The notes beneath the pieces are model-generated. The model saw only the letters and a program-made list of their open reading frames with translations. It was not told the DNA's origin and did not search any database. A stretch of 64,000 nt of DNA from Dermanyssus gallinae (Eukaryota > Arthropoda > Arachnida > Mesostigmata > Dermanyssidae): positions 434,001-498,000 of the forward strand of contig QVRM01007053.1 of NCBI GenBank assembly GCA_003439945.1, written 5' to 3'. Position numbers and translations under genes: made by a program. Position 1 is the first letter of the stretch, and each line of letters begins with the position of its first letter. This document shows positions 9,651 to 22,847 of this stretch, piece after piece.

Positions 9651-11940
9651 AAAGCGTCTGTTTTCATAGCATGCTTGCGTAGCGAACATTCAGGAGCATG
9701 TCATTTATTGGCAAATTTTGCCACCGACGATATGTTAGGCCCTGTCGTTTACAGAAGCGGACCCCGACCAATGCCTGCAGGCGAGCGTTGATAAACCTGC
9801 TAGACACAAAGTTCATATAGAGGACAACAAGCTAGGTTCGCCATTTATCGTGCAATGTTCGGACAAAACGCGAAACCGCAGCGAAACCTCTTACATTGTA
9901 CAACATGGCCGGAAAGTCACTAAACGATGCCTCACGCTCTACAACACTTATCGAATGGATTAGGTTAGTCGAGGTGGAAATCCTAAGCTAAGCCGCTGAA
10001 TGAAAGCCCCAAAGTTAATGTACGACGCTTTTAGTTTTTGTTTTGCAAAAACCTATTTTATTTCTCGGCAGATTTTTGTTTCTCTGAGAGATTGAGAATT
10101 TGCACCAATTGGAGCTACGCCGTCTAAATAATCTCGCCTTACTAAGCGTGCGAATTAACCCGTAACTAGGCGTAACACTTGACTGATTCCGAATTGCATG
10201 TAAGGTCATGCACGCCGCAGGATGATTTATAGAGGCGGATATACGGTATTTTTTTGTATGTATAATTTGTTTGTTGATTTTCTACCTAATTAAAGCAACC
10301 AGATTTACAACAATGAGCCACTTCTTTTACATTGAAGGTGTCGAATATGTAACGAAAATACAGATGCTGTCGTAGAAAACTACCTTTCCCGTTACGAGTG
10401 CCCTCGTTTATGCGTTCGTTGTTTGCCGCGTAGGCGTTGTTCATACCCAGCCATTTGGAATAACACGACTCCCGCCCGAGCAGATTATGTAGATTATGGA
10501 GTGCTTCGGAGCCAACAAGGTGGAATTCGACCACTCAGATTGAGACAGGTCGACTGGAAGTAGTACCCGAGCTAAGCTTTTGTGCCATTCGTTGGACGTG
10601 ACGCAACAACTTCCGGAGTGCCTCCACGATAGCGATACGACGAGAACATCGACACCAAACAGAAGCCATGGTTGCCCGGTCTAGCCTGTAACGAATACAG
10701 CACATTCGTGCGAGAACGGAATCGCGTTCCGAATTGTACACCCGAGTGAAAAGAGTCTCGGTCAAGTCAGTAGTAAATTTGTAGCACCTGGTGTTCCGCG
10801 CAACTTTCAGTTTCACTTGGACGCTTAACGGCAGACTCAAGGCTAGGACGACGACGACGACGACGATAACTTCGTCGTCGTCTCCAGTTCAAAACAGTTT
10901 AAAATAGTCATCAGCTGAAGAAGAGGAAGAAGGCGGCGAAAAAAGCGGCCAAAAAAAGACGTGCCCGACTCTATGTGATATACCAGACTAGGCAGGACGA
11001 GCGTACCGCGCCGACTAGGAACCTCGGGGATAACCCGAGACAGATTCTCGTCAACATAGACAGACGGATAGACAGACGTTGCTGCTTCGCTACCTACTGT
11101 CGCCGCTAGTCGTTCGGCGGTGATACTGAGGTAACGTTTGGCTCGCAGGACAGCGCCAAACGTGCCACGTTATTGCGTCTCAGGACACGTCGATGCGGCG
11201 GCGGCGGGGGTGGAGATGGCGGCAGCGTCGACGTAACATCCGCGCGCGCACTCTGTTTTCCAAGCTCAGGGCACTCAACTCACGAGACTGACGACTGGTT
11301 GGTGTGTGCAACAATCGAAGGGAAATGTCTCGACACTCTGATCCACGCGATCGACGAATGTGTGGACTGCTGTCGAAATGTAGTAGTGCCGTGCCTGCGT
11401 CACGTCCGATAACGTCGTGTACGACAGTGTTGAAACCCGTCAGTAAGAAATATACGAAACCTTGAGTCTGGAATGATCAATTGCGTGATAGCATCGTGAT
11501 CAGGTGACGATCTCGACGCGGGTAATCAATACACTCGCGCTTATTTGAATCAATACGCTTGCGCTTACGCTGCTGCAGACATTGAACATTCAACAACGTC
11601 CGACCTCAGCGCTAATCATAAATAAGATGCATGTAAATCGACTGTCATAAACAGAGTGCTGCAGCACCCCCTAAAAGGTTGGGTTCCTTGAACGCGAAAG
11701 CTTGATTGATTGTAAATGCTTTTTTATTTATCATAAAGGAAGATACAATACTACACACAGCATGTGCACAAATTATTTTGATTGAACAAATTTGCTTCAG
11801 CCCAATTTTTGTTCTCATTCGCTCAATTGCTTCGCTAGGCTTCATGAATACAGGTGCGACACTTTGGTAGTCTGGGCTAGAGGCCTAATGACAATCCTTG
11901 CCCGACTCGACGTTGCTTGTACCTCAAACACTACGTTAAA
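9651..11940. other. Unassigned DNA with triplet repeats and a Lys-rich open stretch
   Basis: Near 10847-10882 a (GAC)n run is followed by a TCG repeat complement and can form a short hairpin. From about 10897 to 11108 one plus frame is open without an ATG and encodes a Lys/Arg-rich patch (KKRKKAAKKAAKKRR), which could equally be simple repeat. A (GGC)n patch lies near 11194-11225. No gene is recognised. Confidence 0.35.
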
Positions 11941-11949
11941 AGATCCTCG

Positions 11950-12560
11950 TTTCTAATCAGGCGGCGCACCTGTTTTATGCGTCCGTCTTCGACGACCACA
12001 CAATTATGTCGTTTAGTACACATTGTAGCGCGTTTGCGTTATTATCGTCCTGAATAGGTTAAGTTTGATATCATCGGCATACATTACATATTTAACTGAT
12101 TTGGGTATGCTGTGTCTGACCTGATCGATAAAAACATAAAAAAGAGGCTATTTATTACAGTATTCTGTGGACAACTAGTAAGAACACTACCCTTTCTCAA
12201 TAATGTCACCTCGAACTTCAATCTAAAAGTCCGTTCTTTCAAAAAATCAGAAATCCACTGGGTTATTTTGGGGCCAACTCCTTTACTTGGCAGTACAGAG
12301 ATGAGTAGATCCTAAGCCATAGTTTCAAATGCACTTTTGAAGTCGCAGTAGATGACGTCCACGGGTAGTCCCTTACTAATCAAATTGGCCTACGTCGCTG
12401 AAGAACATAAGCAGACATTCAGTGGTCGACCGACGCTTGCGGTAGGCAAACTGCGTGCTACTTAGCAGGTTCTGTTGCTTAGCACTGCTCAGGAGCAGGC
12501 GATTCTCTCCAGAACCCTGTATGTCACGGCTGTTAGGAAGACGCTATAACCTCGAGCATG
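11950..12560 (-). pseudogene. Non-LTR reverse transcriptase relic
   Basis: The minus strand reads, with frame changes, through a clear RT palm. From upstream to downstream: QFAYRKRRSTTECLLMFFSD near 12395-12470, PVDVIYCDFKSAFETMA near 12318-12372 (motif A), GVGPKITQWISDFLKERTF near 12222-12280, and VMYADDIKLNLF near 12040-12085 (catalytic YADD). The wording YCDFKSAFETM and YADDIKL is typical of CR1/Jockey-like RTs of arthropods and flatworms. It is distinct from families D and E in this window. Stops and frameshifts make it non-functional. Confidence 0.75.
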
Positions 12561-12569
12561 CCAGTGTAT

Positions 12570-13019
12570 TACAAGAAGCATAACCAATTAATTCAAGACG
12601 GTTCAAGTACGGAGTTTACATAGGAGCATACATAACCATAAGTGGATAGATTTATTTGCTTGACATGTATAGTATACCGGAATACACATATCACCCGTAT
12701 ATATCAGGGGCGTTTAGAGCGGCAGTATGAGAGGACTTGGTTTCCCCCACAGTCCTTGTGGCAGTGTGATCGTTGGCTCTCAGCAGTATGGTTTACACTC
12801 TACTTTTGCTGGTGATTAGGAGACTCGGAATATAGAAATATACTTCATATTAGCTAGGTTATTTTCACCTAGTTAGCTTAGTTTTACAAAATTTGGTCTA
12901 CAGAGTTGGCGCTGGCATACCTTTGGAAGGAGATTACTGAGGCAAACGAAATAAACAGGGCTGCCTCGGAGCCCTTTCTAGACGTTGCGGCTGCCTTCAA
13001 TTGTTTACTCGTTCTTCTT
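12570..13019. other. Unassigned AT-rich DNA
   Basis: No coding or element signature seen between the two RT relics. Confidence 0.35.
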
Positions 13020-13370
13020 TCAATTTGTTCAAGTTTTTTGGGTATATAAAGTATGACAATTTATTGGTTTAGGTCATACCTATCTGAAAGCAAGCAGTCG
13101 GCTTTGATTGGTCATATTAAATCAACATGAGAGAAATATATATTGCCACACCTCAACAAATGGTACTTAAGCATATCTTTATAAATTTAGTCCTGCTTAG
13201 GAATTTGGCAAATCATGCCAGTAAGACGTTCGCGTACGCGGATGACACGCTAATGCTATTTCGTCTTGAGCCGACCAAGTTTGAGGACAATATACGTACT
13301 GTCCTTGTATGTGTCGAAGAGGCTGTCGAGATCTTCAACGTTTTTGGTCTTATTGTCAACGTTAGCTAGG
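13020..13370 (+). pseudogene. Non-LTR reverse transcriptase relic with AYADD
   Basis: Plus-strand reading near 13068-13125 gives FRSYLSESKQSALIGHIKS, resembling the segment between RT motifs A and B. After a frame change comes KTFAYADDTLMLF near 13225-13262, the catalytic YADD box, followed by a helical stretch. The GVPQGSxLGP motif B has been lost between them. It is on the opposite strand to the neighbouring relic at 11950-12560 and differs in wording, so it is a second element rather than part of the first. Confidence 0.65.
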
Positions 13371-14454
13371 CCGGCCTGGTGTTAATTCATATACCTCAGG
13401 GAACCGTTGACGTACGGCAGCTCACACCTGAGCAGATCAAGTATCAAAGCAATGCCACGCAATTCCGAGCCTGCGGGAATGTGGAAGAATACATGTTTAG
13501 TGGATTTATGAGTACCACATTCGTTGCTGACAGCTGCCAGCGACGCATGTGCATTTTGGACTCCCATAATAAATGACAGAGTCATCTGGCTGCTCTAGCA
13601 CCTAAGTGCTATTATATTATTACGACATTGAGGACATAGACAGATTGGTGTCCCAGGTGAAATTCTCATTCTCGTCTATAGAACGTAGATACTACCAGTA
13701 CTATGTTATGTTCGTCCCGTTTGAGGGGAGGCTATCTAAGAATAAATGTTTCGTAAGGCCTAAATCATCAAAAGCGAATGCTCTCAGAACAATGTTCGGC
13801 GGAAGCCGCAAATATTATGTAGCTGATCTGTTTGCCGCATACAATTATAATGCTTCCAAATGATAAAAGTACTGTTTTCAATAAATGATTTGTTTTATGT
13901 ATGTATTGTCCTGCTTGTGTTCAAAATGGTGAGAGATAAGATTCAGTTGAAAATCTCCTTTCCACCCACCGCGATGGCCAGCCGCTTCAACTGCTGCGTT
14001 GCTACGTTTGTGGGACCTTTCGAGAGGAATTCGCGGGGGTAGTAAGGCAACATGTGACCAATATGTGTTTAGACAAATTTGTAAAAGTAAATAGTCTGAA
14101 AAGAAATTACCGATGTTTCACAAATACTCGTAGCAAAGTAAATTTTTACTTCTAAATATCTGTATTAAAAGAATTGGTAGCGTATCTGTACGTCTCCGGC
14201 CACATGCGTGCTACGCATGATGTTTCCAACGAATATGCCTCTAGAGATCTGAACTGGTGTTCACTTAAACGCGAGTTCATGCAGATTAGGCAGCCGAATG
14301 ACTTAGACCAGAGAACCTACATCCAAGAAGTTGCCGTCAAGGGAGAAATGGTCAAACGGAAGCGTTGGCAAAACTGTTGGCTCTAAGTCAATTTACAAAA
14401 AAACAAAAGCAACGAGGTTTGGTCGTGAAGTCGACTGAAAGGCATATGGATAAT
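13371..14454. other. Unassigned DNA
   Basis: Several open frames of 60-85 codons occur but show no family signature. No repeat or element end was seen. Confidence 0.35.
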
Positions 14455-14940
14455 TGTCTGCGGAGGTCAACAGTTGGAGTTCGTAAACGTCTTCCTATAC
14501 CCTATATCTATCCTATACATTTTAGCTATTCAGCTAAAGATTCTGCCAATTCTAAATCATAGCCTCGGTGTGGCGCGGACACATCTCTGGGTGGCAAATT
14601 TTGTTCAGCTAAGATATTGTATGCCATACATACGAAGCATTCGGTGTCTTCCTTGGACGGCGAGGAGTCGTTTTATATACTTGTTTGCCGGCTGTGGAAC
14701 GGCAGTGGAAAAAATTAGACTCGGGCAGAGGTTACCGATTACCGAACCATTTCAGCATTTTTGCAAGACTGGTAGGGAAAGGTTACCAAAACGTCGACCG
14801 AGATTGATATCTTTGTCTTTCGGTTGTTCGATTGAGTCAAGAGCTCTAGCTGTCAATTATACACAAGGTATATCGTGCACGGTTACCACCACCAAGTGCG
14901 CTCCATTCCTGGCTTTTACCAGCCCGGTGAACATTACGTA
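14455..14940 (+). pseudogene. Family D non-LTR fragment (ORF2 thumb and C-terminal region)
   Basis: Plus-strand peptides match the intact family D ORF2 at 44880-47714 over the region after YADD. CGGQQLEFVNVFLYP aligns with CCGQPLEFVNSFPYL, IRCLPWTARSRFIYLFAGCG aligns with VLCLPRTARNRFVYLLAGCG, and RLPITEPFQHF aligns with KSPITMPLQQF. The C-terminal CCHC is not recognisable. It is a short, diverged, 5'-truncated copy. Confidence 0.75.
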
Positions 14941-15311
14941 ATGAATTGTCAGGCGCCTCGGCGGTCCCTGCACTGTCTGTTAATATGAGACAGACGCTAG
15001 CGTCCATAAAGCGTCATTAGTTTGTATATATCTGGGAAAATGCAACGGAATTCTGACATAAATGAAATTAACAATAAGTATTACAGAACTGTATATTGAG
15101 CGAGCACATATAGTAAATTTCGCCTGATTTGCATTTTTTAACGGGAGACTCAAAAGCATCCGAATTTCTGCATCAGAGGCTGTCGCTCGACATTCAACCA
15201 GGGAATGCAGCATCCTGGGTCCTAGAGAACTTGTGACTACATGTTCGCACAAAACTAATTGTTCACTTTAAAGTGCAAAACTAGTAAAATAGTAGTAATA
15301 ATAAACAGACA
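14941..15311. other. Unassigned DNA
   Basis: Nothing recognised before the microsatellite cluster. Confidence 0.35.
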
Positions 15312-15322
15312 TGTATATATAT

Positions 15323-15411
<89 letters not shown>

Positions 15412-15471
15412 CATATATATATATATATATATATATATCATCATCATAATACGCGCTTTATTTACAATAAA

Positions 15472-15509
<38 letters not shown>

Positions 15510-15510
15510 G
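15312..15510. repeat. Compound (AT)n microsatellite cluster
   Basis: Two long AT dinucleotide tracts, 15312-15438 and about 15474-15506, separated by about 35 bp of non-repeat AT-rich sequence. This is the longest AT cluster in the window. Confidence 0.96.
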
Positions 15511-16590
15511 TTATTAAACTACGTGTTTTATTATTTTTGTTAACTCGGTTTCTTCCGTGTCCGTTTCTATTTCTCTAAATGTAATCGCACAAAGAAGAAA
15601 GAGGAAGCTGCCGGGTAGTTTCGTAGTGAGCGAGTATATGCACTTAGAAGACCATTTGTCACGGATCCACATTATTTAACTGAATGGCTAATACACTACT
15701 CGAAACTTGGCCATGGCAGCTAGAAACCTGTAGAGAGTTTTGGCAGATTCGACGATTGGTTTTGTCTTAATTTGTTGAATCTGATTTACACTGTTCTGCT
15801 GCTACATTCCTCTGGTGGGAAAGTCTACTTAAGTCTCGGAGTGATAATGTTTTGCCGCAACCGAGCGGAAGCTATATCTTTGCTTATTGCGAGCATTTAC
15901 AAGTGTCATTATCACAGCTAAACAAACATTTGGTTAAGTGATCTACATTCGAATCCTGCTCGAGAGCTTAACATACATGGCGTGGTCGAATGTAGTAGTA
16001 TTTTCATTGGCCAAACTTTATACAACACCTTCTCCCTTCGCCGGTCGCCAAACAAACGAGAACCATGACGATGCACACTTAGGCAACGATACCGCAGCTT
16101 GGATACACCGAAAAACACGCTAAACGAAATCATCATTGACTGTCACGCCGAAAGTAAGTTCGTAGTCGGTCAGAGATCGAACGTCCGGACGCAGACGAGT
16201 ATATTTATTTCTACATCTCTATTTCTTCGTCAGTTAGCATCCACCAAGTAACCGTAAACGATTTCTCCTAGCTGCAGGCGTAAAAATTGAGCGGATGGTT
16301 ACGCATACGCTCTCTTTTTACGCTCGGTCCGCGACCCCAGCAACGTTTGGTAGTAGTAAGTATATCGAGCAACGTCGTCGTTTCGCAATTGCCGCATTTC
16401 TTCGTAACCGAGGCGCAGCCACACACCCACACTATCTGTCCGAGCCAAACGGCTTCTGTACAACGACGCACCCATGCTACCACCACCTGCCCTATTCCAA
16501 GCCAGACACAAAAAAGAAACCAAAAGACAGACTCAGATAGAGTGAACAGAGAGGAAGGGCGTCGCGCGCGACGCGGATCCATGTTTAGAC
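15511..16590. other. Unassigned DNA
   Basis: No recognised gene. The part from about 16150 is more GC-rich and has overlapping open frames on both strands without a family signature. Confidence 0.35.
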
Positions 16591-16609
16591 GGGGGGGGGG
16601 GGGGGGGGG
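16591..16609 (+). repeat. Poly-G tract (19 bp)
   Basis: An uninterrupted run of 19 G. It could form a G-quadruplex. Its exact length is a likely sequencing uncertainty. Confidence 0.9.
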
Positions 16610-17035
16610 CCTCTTCTGTGGCCGCTGCTAGACTTAACCGAATGGCCACAGGCGGTGGCATTTATTTGTATGTGGCAACGAATGAGCAGTGATTGAGGAC
16701 CATAGAGGACAATCATCAACATCACTTCACTATTTGCTGCTGCTGCTGCTGATATTACTCCGGTCATATTAGTATTATTACTACTAATACGTATTGCTTT
16801 AATGCGATAAGCAGAGTAAGCTTTGTGGGATTACCAGCCGGATTGTCGCCGGATCAGTCCGACTTACCATAGCGGGCAGAGCGGAGCAACAGCTGGATAG
16901 CTGCTGACTGCCGGTGAGTCAGGCAGGTGCAAGGGACAGCCCAAACTTCATGTTAGGCACTCGACTAAAACATCGATATAAGTGGACGTGTGCATGCATG
17001 TATATCGGATGTGTACTATACGTACGCTTCTCTGG

Positions 17036-17062
17036 CATATATATATATATATATATATATAT
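17036..17062. repeat. (AT)n microsatellite
   Basis: AT dinucleotide run directly upstream of the transposase relic. Confidence 0.95.
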
Positions 17063-17089
17063 GAGTTCTCCGAATGTTCACCTAGCATA

Positions 17090-17960
17090 CTTCAAAGAAT
17101 CCCGTGTTGTGCTCTGCTATCTTCGTAGACAGAACATGATCGGGCTACCATTACATAGGTGGCACCAACCAATGGAAAAACGCGTAGAGATTCTGAAAAT
17201 GTATCATATAGAGAGAAAATCGGTATAGGCATGCTGGCGAGCTCATCGTGAAGTCGACTTAACCGGCTGTGCGAAAACTCCACTCGTGGATTTGTGCAAG
17301 AGTTTTACAAGACAGCTTCAATACGTGATGTGCCAAGTCGTGGAAGAAGACGGAGAGCTCGTTTGGGTAAAAATATACAGTGTTGTAGCCAACGAAAACA
17401 TTAGTTCGGTGACGTGCCCAACAACGGATTTTTCGCGCATATTGACCTAAAGTATTTTGAGGTCAGATCTAGCGATATATCCATATAAGACCCACTTGGC
17501 GCAAAAGCTCACATCTGTAGACCATTAGAAGCGGCGTATGTCGTTGGGAAGCCCAACTGGCTACGTAAAACGTAGTCAATTGAGCTTCCGAGGTAATGCA
17601 GTGTGTGAAGAAAATGATCTTTTCCACGAAGCCCATTTTTATCTGAAAGGAAGTATGAATAAAAATAATTGTTTCCTCTAGGCAACCGAGAATTCTTACG
17701 CGATTTACGAAGAGCCTTACATGTGCCATATGTAACAGTGTAGTACGGCCTTAGGTCCAAAAATAATTGAACCCTTTCTGTTTCACTCCACGGTGAATGG
17801 CGAGCGTTATCGCGGCATGATCCTTAATTTTCCGTGGCCAAATTGGACGGAATCAATGCAGTGAGAACTCCGGTCCCACATTTGGCGACACAATTGAGCT
17901 TTTCATCGCGTGACGCCCATCGACCATACCGCCGCTAGACTTATCACTACCTCATCAATA
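17090..17960 (+). pseudogene. Decayed DDE transposase (HTH domain plus DDE domain)
   Basis: The plus strand reads in pieces through a transposase of the IS630/Tc1/mariner superfamily with an N-terminal helix-turn-helix of the arthropod-typical DUF4817 kind. EKRVEILKMYHIERKSV near 17175-17225 matches the first helix. FVQEFYKTASIRDV near 17290-17330, followed by RRGRRRRARLG, matches the linker normally reading KFEETGSVxDxxRPGRPR. EAHFYLKGSMNKNNCFL near 17628-17680 and AIYEEPYM match the region around the first catalytic Asp (usually DEAHFxLNGYVNKQNxR). TVNGERYRGMILNFPWP near 17790-17840 matches TVNGERYRAMITDF. Frameshifts and stops throughout. The segment with the second catalytic Asp is not recognisable. 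Confidence 0.72.
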
Positions 17961-18024
17961 TTGTACTTTATAAGAAATGGAAATATATCTGTTTTTAATT
18001 ATCCTTAATACTCTTTTTTTACAT

Positions 18025-18620
18025 ACACATTGTTTATTTCGCAATAACGTTGCAAGATGATACATAATTACAATACAGTTGATTTTATGCAATTTGAACA
18101 CTTCAGCGACCGTCTAGCGAAAACATGCAAAGACGGCCGATGCGTCTGGCAGCTCGCTGCGTGGTATTTAGCACATATCTGCGAGCAGGACCGGCAACGA
18201 CATTGATCGCTAACTTGGTGAAATCCTTGGGCCAAACATACCAAGTGATGACAGCCATACGCAATGTACTTTGTGTACACGTGGTGACTAGTGCATGCCA
18301 TTCCATTTCGAAGCTCCCTGGCGAGGTAGACATCTAACTGCGCTAGCTCTGCCCAGACCTCGGTCACTTTTTCCTGCCACTCCAACAAAAAATGCTGAAG
18401 TGGTTCTGTAATAGGTGACCTAAGTCTGATTCGGATTGTTTCCACTCCCGGCTCGCAACGCGCGGCAGGTACACGAAGCGGCTTCTTCCCGTCTGCGGTA
18501 AGCAAAGAATCCGCTTCATATGTACTGTGAAACATATCTCTAGTTGCGCAAAAATTGTCGCTGAAAGATGGCCCCACACACAAGGCCAAGGCTGTAGCTC
18601 AAAACTCTTAAACACTCTTT
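18025..18620 (-). pseudogene. Family D non-LTR fragment (3' end)
   Basis: Minus-strand sequence is close to the last third of ORF2 and the 3' UTR of the intact family D copy. Shared features include VWGHLSATIFAQLE, the SPITEPLQHFLLEWQEKVTE block, the HVYTKYIAYGCHHLVC block, and the C-terminal knuckle CRCRSCSQICAKYHAASC near 18150-18205. The 3' UTR similarity continues to about 18028, where the minus strand ends in GTGTATGTAAAAAAAG. A frameshift near 18370-18400 breaks the frame. It is a 5'-truncated insertion, the usual fate of non-LTR copies. Confidence 0.88.
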
Positions 18621-18797
18621 TTCATGTACTCCAAAGATCCTATACTGTTCTCCAAGTAAATTTAAAGTCACATATGTCACCTGAGAGAGCATTTGGAACA
18701 TTTTCTCTTCGTGATAAGCTGGTCAGCACGCTTTAGCTAGTATACATATTTTGCGTTAGAACACCCTTTCTAAAGTTACTCTAGAACGCTTTACCCT

Positions 18798-18801
<4 letters not shown>

Positions 18802-18874
<73 letters not shown>
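18802..18874. repeat. (AT)n(GT)n microsatellite
   Basis: About 64 bp of AT followed by a short TG run. Confidence 0.96.
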
Positions 18875-21239
18875 CAGGGTGCATGCGCTTTAATCTGCCA
18901 AAATTTCGAATTACCCTGAAGGCCAAGTGAGAAGACGAGAACACGGTTTTTCAGATTGGTGTGGTTGCTATACATGTACTTTAGGGTACAACAGATGCGG
19001 TCTGTGGCTGCCAAGACGAAAATAGTCACCGGCCGCAAATTGCCTGCGGACGGGTTGAACCACGGTGCAGCCGGTCGCTCTAAGTTCTTCTCTAATGAGA
19101 AAATGTTTAAAGTCGGTGCCAAAGTGAAGCGCAGGAACAAGTGTGTCTCTAACAAATAAGAAGCTGTTACTAAGGAGGTCTACTAACAGGAACACAAGCT
19201 CACACGTCCAATACATGGTACAGATTGGCTCACCCACAAAGTGGACATGTTCTGGCGTTACACTTTCCGACCCCAATTGTCCAGTTTAAGATCCTCTGAG
19301 CTACTACGTATCGAGCGTTATCGAACAGATCAGTGGCAAGTTCAAACGCAAAAATACATCCGCTGCGCTATTGGAACAGCGTGTGCGTATATAGACCGCG
19401 ATTATCACGAATTAAATTCTCGACCTTCAGGACCAGAAACGAGGCAGTGATGGATGCAGGCTCTGACAGAGGTTACACAAAATACCGGCTTCAAAGGGTC
19501 CTCAACGCTATGAAACGCAACGTTTTTTGCGTGTTCGCTTTCTGAATTCGGTTATTTAGTGTAACAACTTATTATGGTGGTTGTTTCAATAACTAAGCCT
19601 GGCACGTAGAGCTATTCCCACTACGTTTTGCAAATATTATATGTATAATATACATTAAATTAGTATTATATTACTGGTAATTAAATCATACACCCATATA
19701 TGTATCTAAAGAGCTGGAAATGTATTTAAAAATAACAATGAAGTTAAATGTCTTCTACCGCCTGGCCGCCATTACTTCACAAAACGTGCCAGTGCCGGTG
19801 AACGGGTCATTTAATGGAAATAACTAAGCATATCTGAATACCTACTTGTTCAAAAGCAATCCAACGTGACTAGCAACTCAGAACAGCTTGCAAAAATCCA
19901 AGTTCTGCAATGCCTTAGTTTTCTATTTCACGATCAATACGTCAAACTTTGCCATTTCGCTCCTAAAACACATTGAGCGGCTGCGTACCTGGCGGTCGCT
20001 GACGTCTCCGCCTCTGTTTACATGGGACTCTATGGAAAACCAACATCGCGGATAGGAAACACTTACGGTACGACTTACGGTAACCTTATCACGAATCGAA
20101 GCACTATCGATTTAGTACTAAAATTATCTCTACTGAAGCGCATTTTCTTGAATGTGTTTGTTTAGCAAAATTTCAATGTATTAAATGGGAAAGATAGAAT
20201 CGTTATCCACGTTGAATGTCCTTCAGCCGTAAAAATATATATCAGTCAAGGTGGAGCTGTAGGGAAATATATGGTATTTTAAATGAATATATCTATAGAT
20301 TTCCATTATTGTTCTTACATTATGAAACACTTAGCGTTAATATTCTAGCGCTCTTATGCCGACAAACCAATGTATCTTTCAAGGAAAAACTTTTTATTTA
20401 AACATCTATATGTATGTATATAGTCGTTGGGATTAATCATAACAAGGCGCTTATGCACAATAAATTTATTTCGGTTCTACAAGTGTAACTGAAGTTTGCA
20501 CTCAGTTGAGATTTCAGTTTGACATAAAACTTTGGTAGCTGCGACAAGGCGTTAATGGGCGTCTTTGTTTCGGTTCCTCCAGCAACTGTCGTCACTCGGA
20601 CCTGTATGGGCCGAAACGACGCGAGTTTCCTCGGAGAGACATACGTGAATCATGGTTTTGGTTCCCTGCATGACGCTCTAAAAGCACACACACACACCGA
20701 ACAAATATCCGTCAAGCTACGACCGTCATTTAAATAGAACACACAAAAATTGCGTATAAACAGCTTCATTAGACAAGTGCACTGCACTATGCTTGTTGCA
20801 GAGAGCAAGTGCTTATGACCCATCAGCCTTTGTCGTCTTATTAAAGCATATCATCATTGAATTGCAATAAAAAGCATGTGCATGAGACGCAAGTCCCGTG
20901 CATATGTTTGCAATTTAATGCGTCCCGCCATTAAAGCTATTATCCGGCTCTACTTGTGTTGCGTACAAACACCGAACAACGAACATCGCTTGGGTAACAA
21001 CAATGATCCCGACTACACAAAAAGCAAATACTTGGCATTTCCTATGACTCTTATGACGAACTGAACCGCGTGCGTGGATTTACAATTAGAGCATTCGCGT
21101 AAGCGATAAGCGATTGAACAACAAGTATAAACGCTAGCAGCGCAGACAACGAATACTTTTCAGAAAGTCCGTCGTTCGTGACGGCTGGCTGCACACAGAG
21201 GCCGTTTATCAACACCGATGTCAACAAGAATCTCCCCCA
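18875..21239. other. Unassigned DNA
   Basis: About 2.4 kb without a recognised gene or element. Short open frames are present at ordinary density. It may be intergenic or intronic. Confidence 0.35.
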
Positions 21240-22480
21240 CGTGTAATTCTACCCGCATGATGTCAACAGCAATTGCAACGCGGTGCCTTCGACCCGCACA
21301 ACAGGCAAACGAGCAGCGTGCAGAGCTTTCGCCTGTTCGCAGTTAACGTTTGCCGCCAAATAGATAAACGACAAGCACGCATTCAGCCTCTGATCCCCGT
21401 CCCCAGACCGGCTGTCTCCAATCGACCGGATTTAACAGCGAAATCCTGCGTCGAACACATGCACACTCAAATCGAGAGAGCGAGAGAGAGAGAGAGAGAG
21501 AAAGATGCCGACACACGCCTCCATGCACAACGCTCACACAAGAAGGCAGTAGTGAGTAATAGGATGCAGAACATTGACGAGAAAAAACGCGATGAAAAGC
21601 CCGCGTCGGAAAGACGGAGGCCACCCATATCTCGTTCGCTGGCTAGGGGGGCCACGACTTTACGCAAGGCTCTCCCCTCTTCGACAACGCGAGTTCAGTT
21701 ATGGGTTTAACGTCAAACGTTTGTCTCTTATTAGCTGCGGTGGCTATTGACGTCGCCGCTGCCGTCATCGTCGTCTTCGTTATCCACGACGACAGTTGGT
21801 CGACGATGCAGGTCGACGATGCAGCGACAGCCAATTCTCGCACGTAGTCAAGCCACCATGTGAGATTGACCGACTTCACTTCACCGACCGACCAACCGCC
21901 TGACCGGCGGGCCAGCAGGCAACCATTGAGCCATTGAGCAAATGGATGAACAAGCTACCACCAGCCTGGGTTGGGTTCCCCTCCATCTGATCAAGGGGCG
22001 CCGCGCCGCGCCGGTCGAGTGCCACTGGATTGGAAGTGGCCACTATTTTTAGCCACGATTTCTCTGTAGGATCCTGGCCATCTGGGCTCTATCCCTTTCC
22101 CCCGTCGCGAGCTCCCGGGCGCGCGCTCGCTCGCTCGCTCTCTACGTTAGACTAGAAGGTAGCTAGACGAAGACCATATTGGAGGCTCTACAAACGGGCT
22201 TAGCTTCGACGAATCTGTGTCGTCGACCCTGACAGTTGCAGATTGGCAGAAAAGCCGTCGTCTGTTCTGCACCATCTTCGGCTCCCGGCGCCCGCATGCA
22301 CGACCGAATCCCTCGTCTGTGCATACAACATGCGCGGACACCATCAACAACTCGGCGGCTCGAGAACAACTTGTTCGATCCGCATCGCTGTGTGTTTATT
22401 TGCTGCTAAGTTGATTCGGCCAGTCAGCCCCACTAACGTCAGCGGGACAACAAACAAAAGGGGCAGGAACTTGTTACCGA
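21240..22480. other. GC-rich island with GAGA and GCTC repeats
   Basis: Contains a GAGA run near 21475-21502 and a GCTC repeat near 22123-22140, in a CpG-containing, higher-GC block. Overlapping open frames on both strands encode Arg/Ser/Glu-rich low-complexity peptides without domain signature. GAGA-rich, GC-elevated DNA is often promoter-proximal in arthropods; that role here is inference. Confidence 0.4.
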
Positions 22481-22803
22481 ACACAAAACTACAGAACACT
22501 GTAAACTTGTAAGTTGCTCTTTACTACTATTACTTGAAGAGCACTAAGTTGCACTACGCGTACGTATTTGTTATTGAGCTAAGCACGATTCGTAGCCTGT
22601 CTTGGAGACCAAGAGACCAGGTTTTCAAAGGCAGGCCAGGCAGTCAAATTGCTTTTCAGATATCCCATGTTTCCCGCTGTAGGTTGGCAGATCTGGCTTC
22701 CTATAGCACAGTTTTTGTAACGGCGTCTTATCCGTCACTTCCTGTAAGAACGTCTTATCGTTCTTACTAAATTTAAATGCGCAATGCAAGGGTAACTAAG
22801 TGC

Positions 22804-22847
<44 letters not shown>

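Noticed and set aside
21273..21710. A 145-codon open frame in the GAGA-rich island
   Set aside because: It is Arg/Glu/Ser-rich sequence driven by the GAGA repeat, with a competing antisense open frame and no domain.
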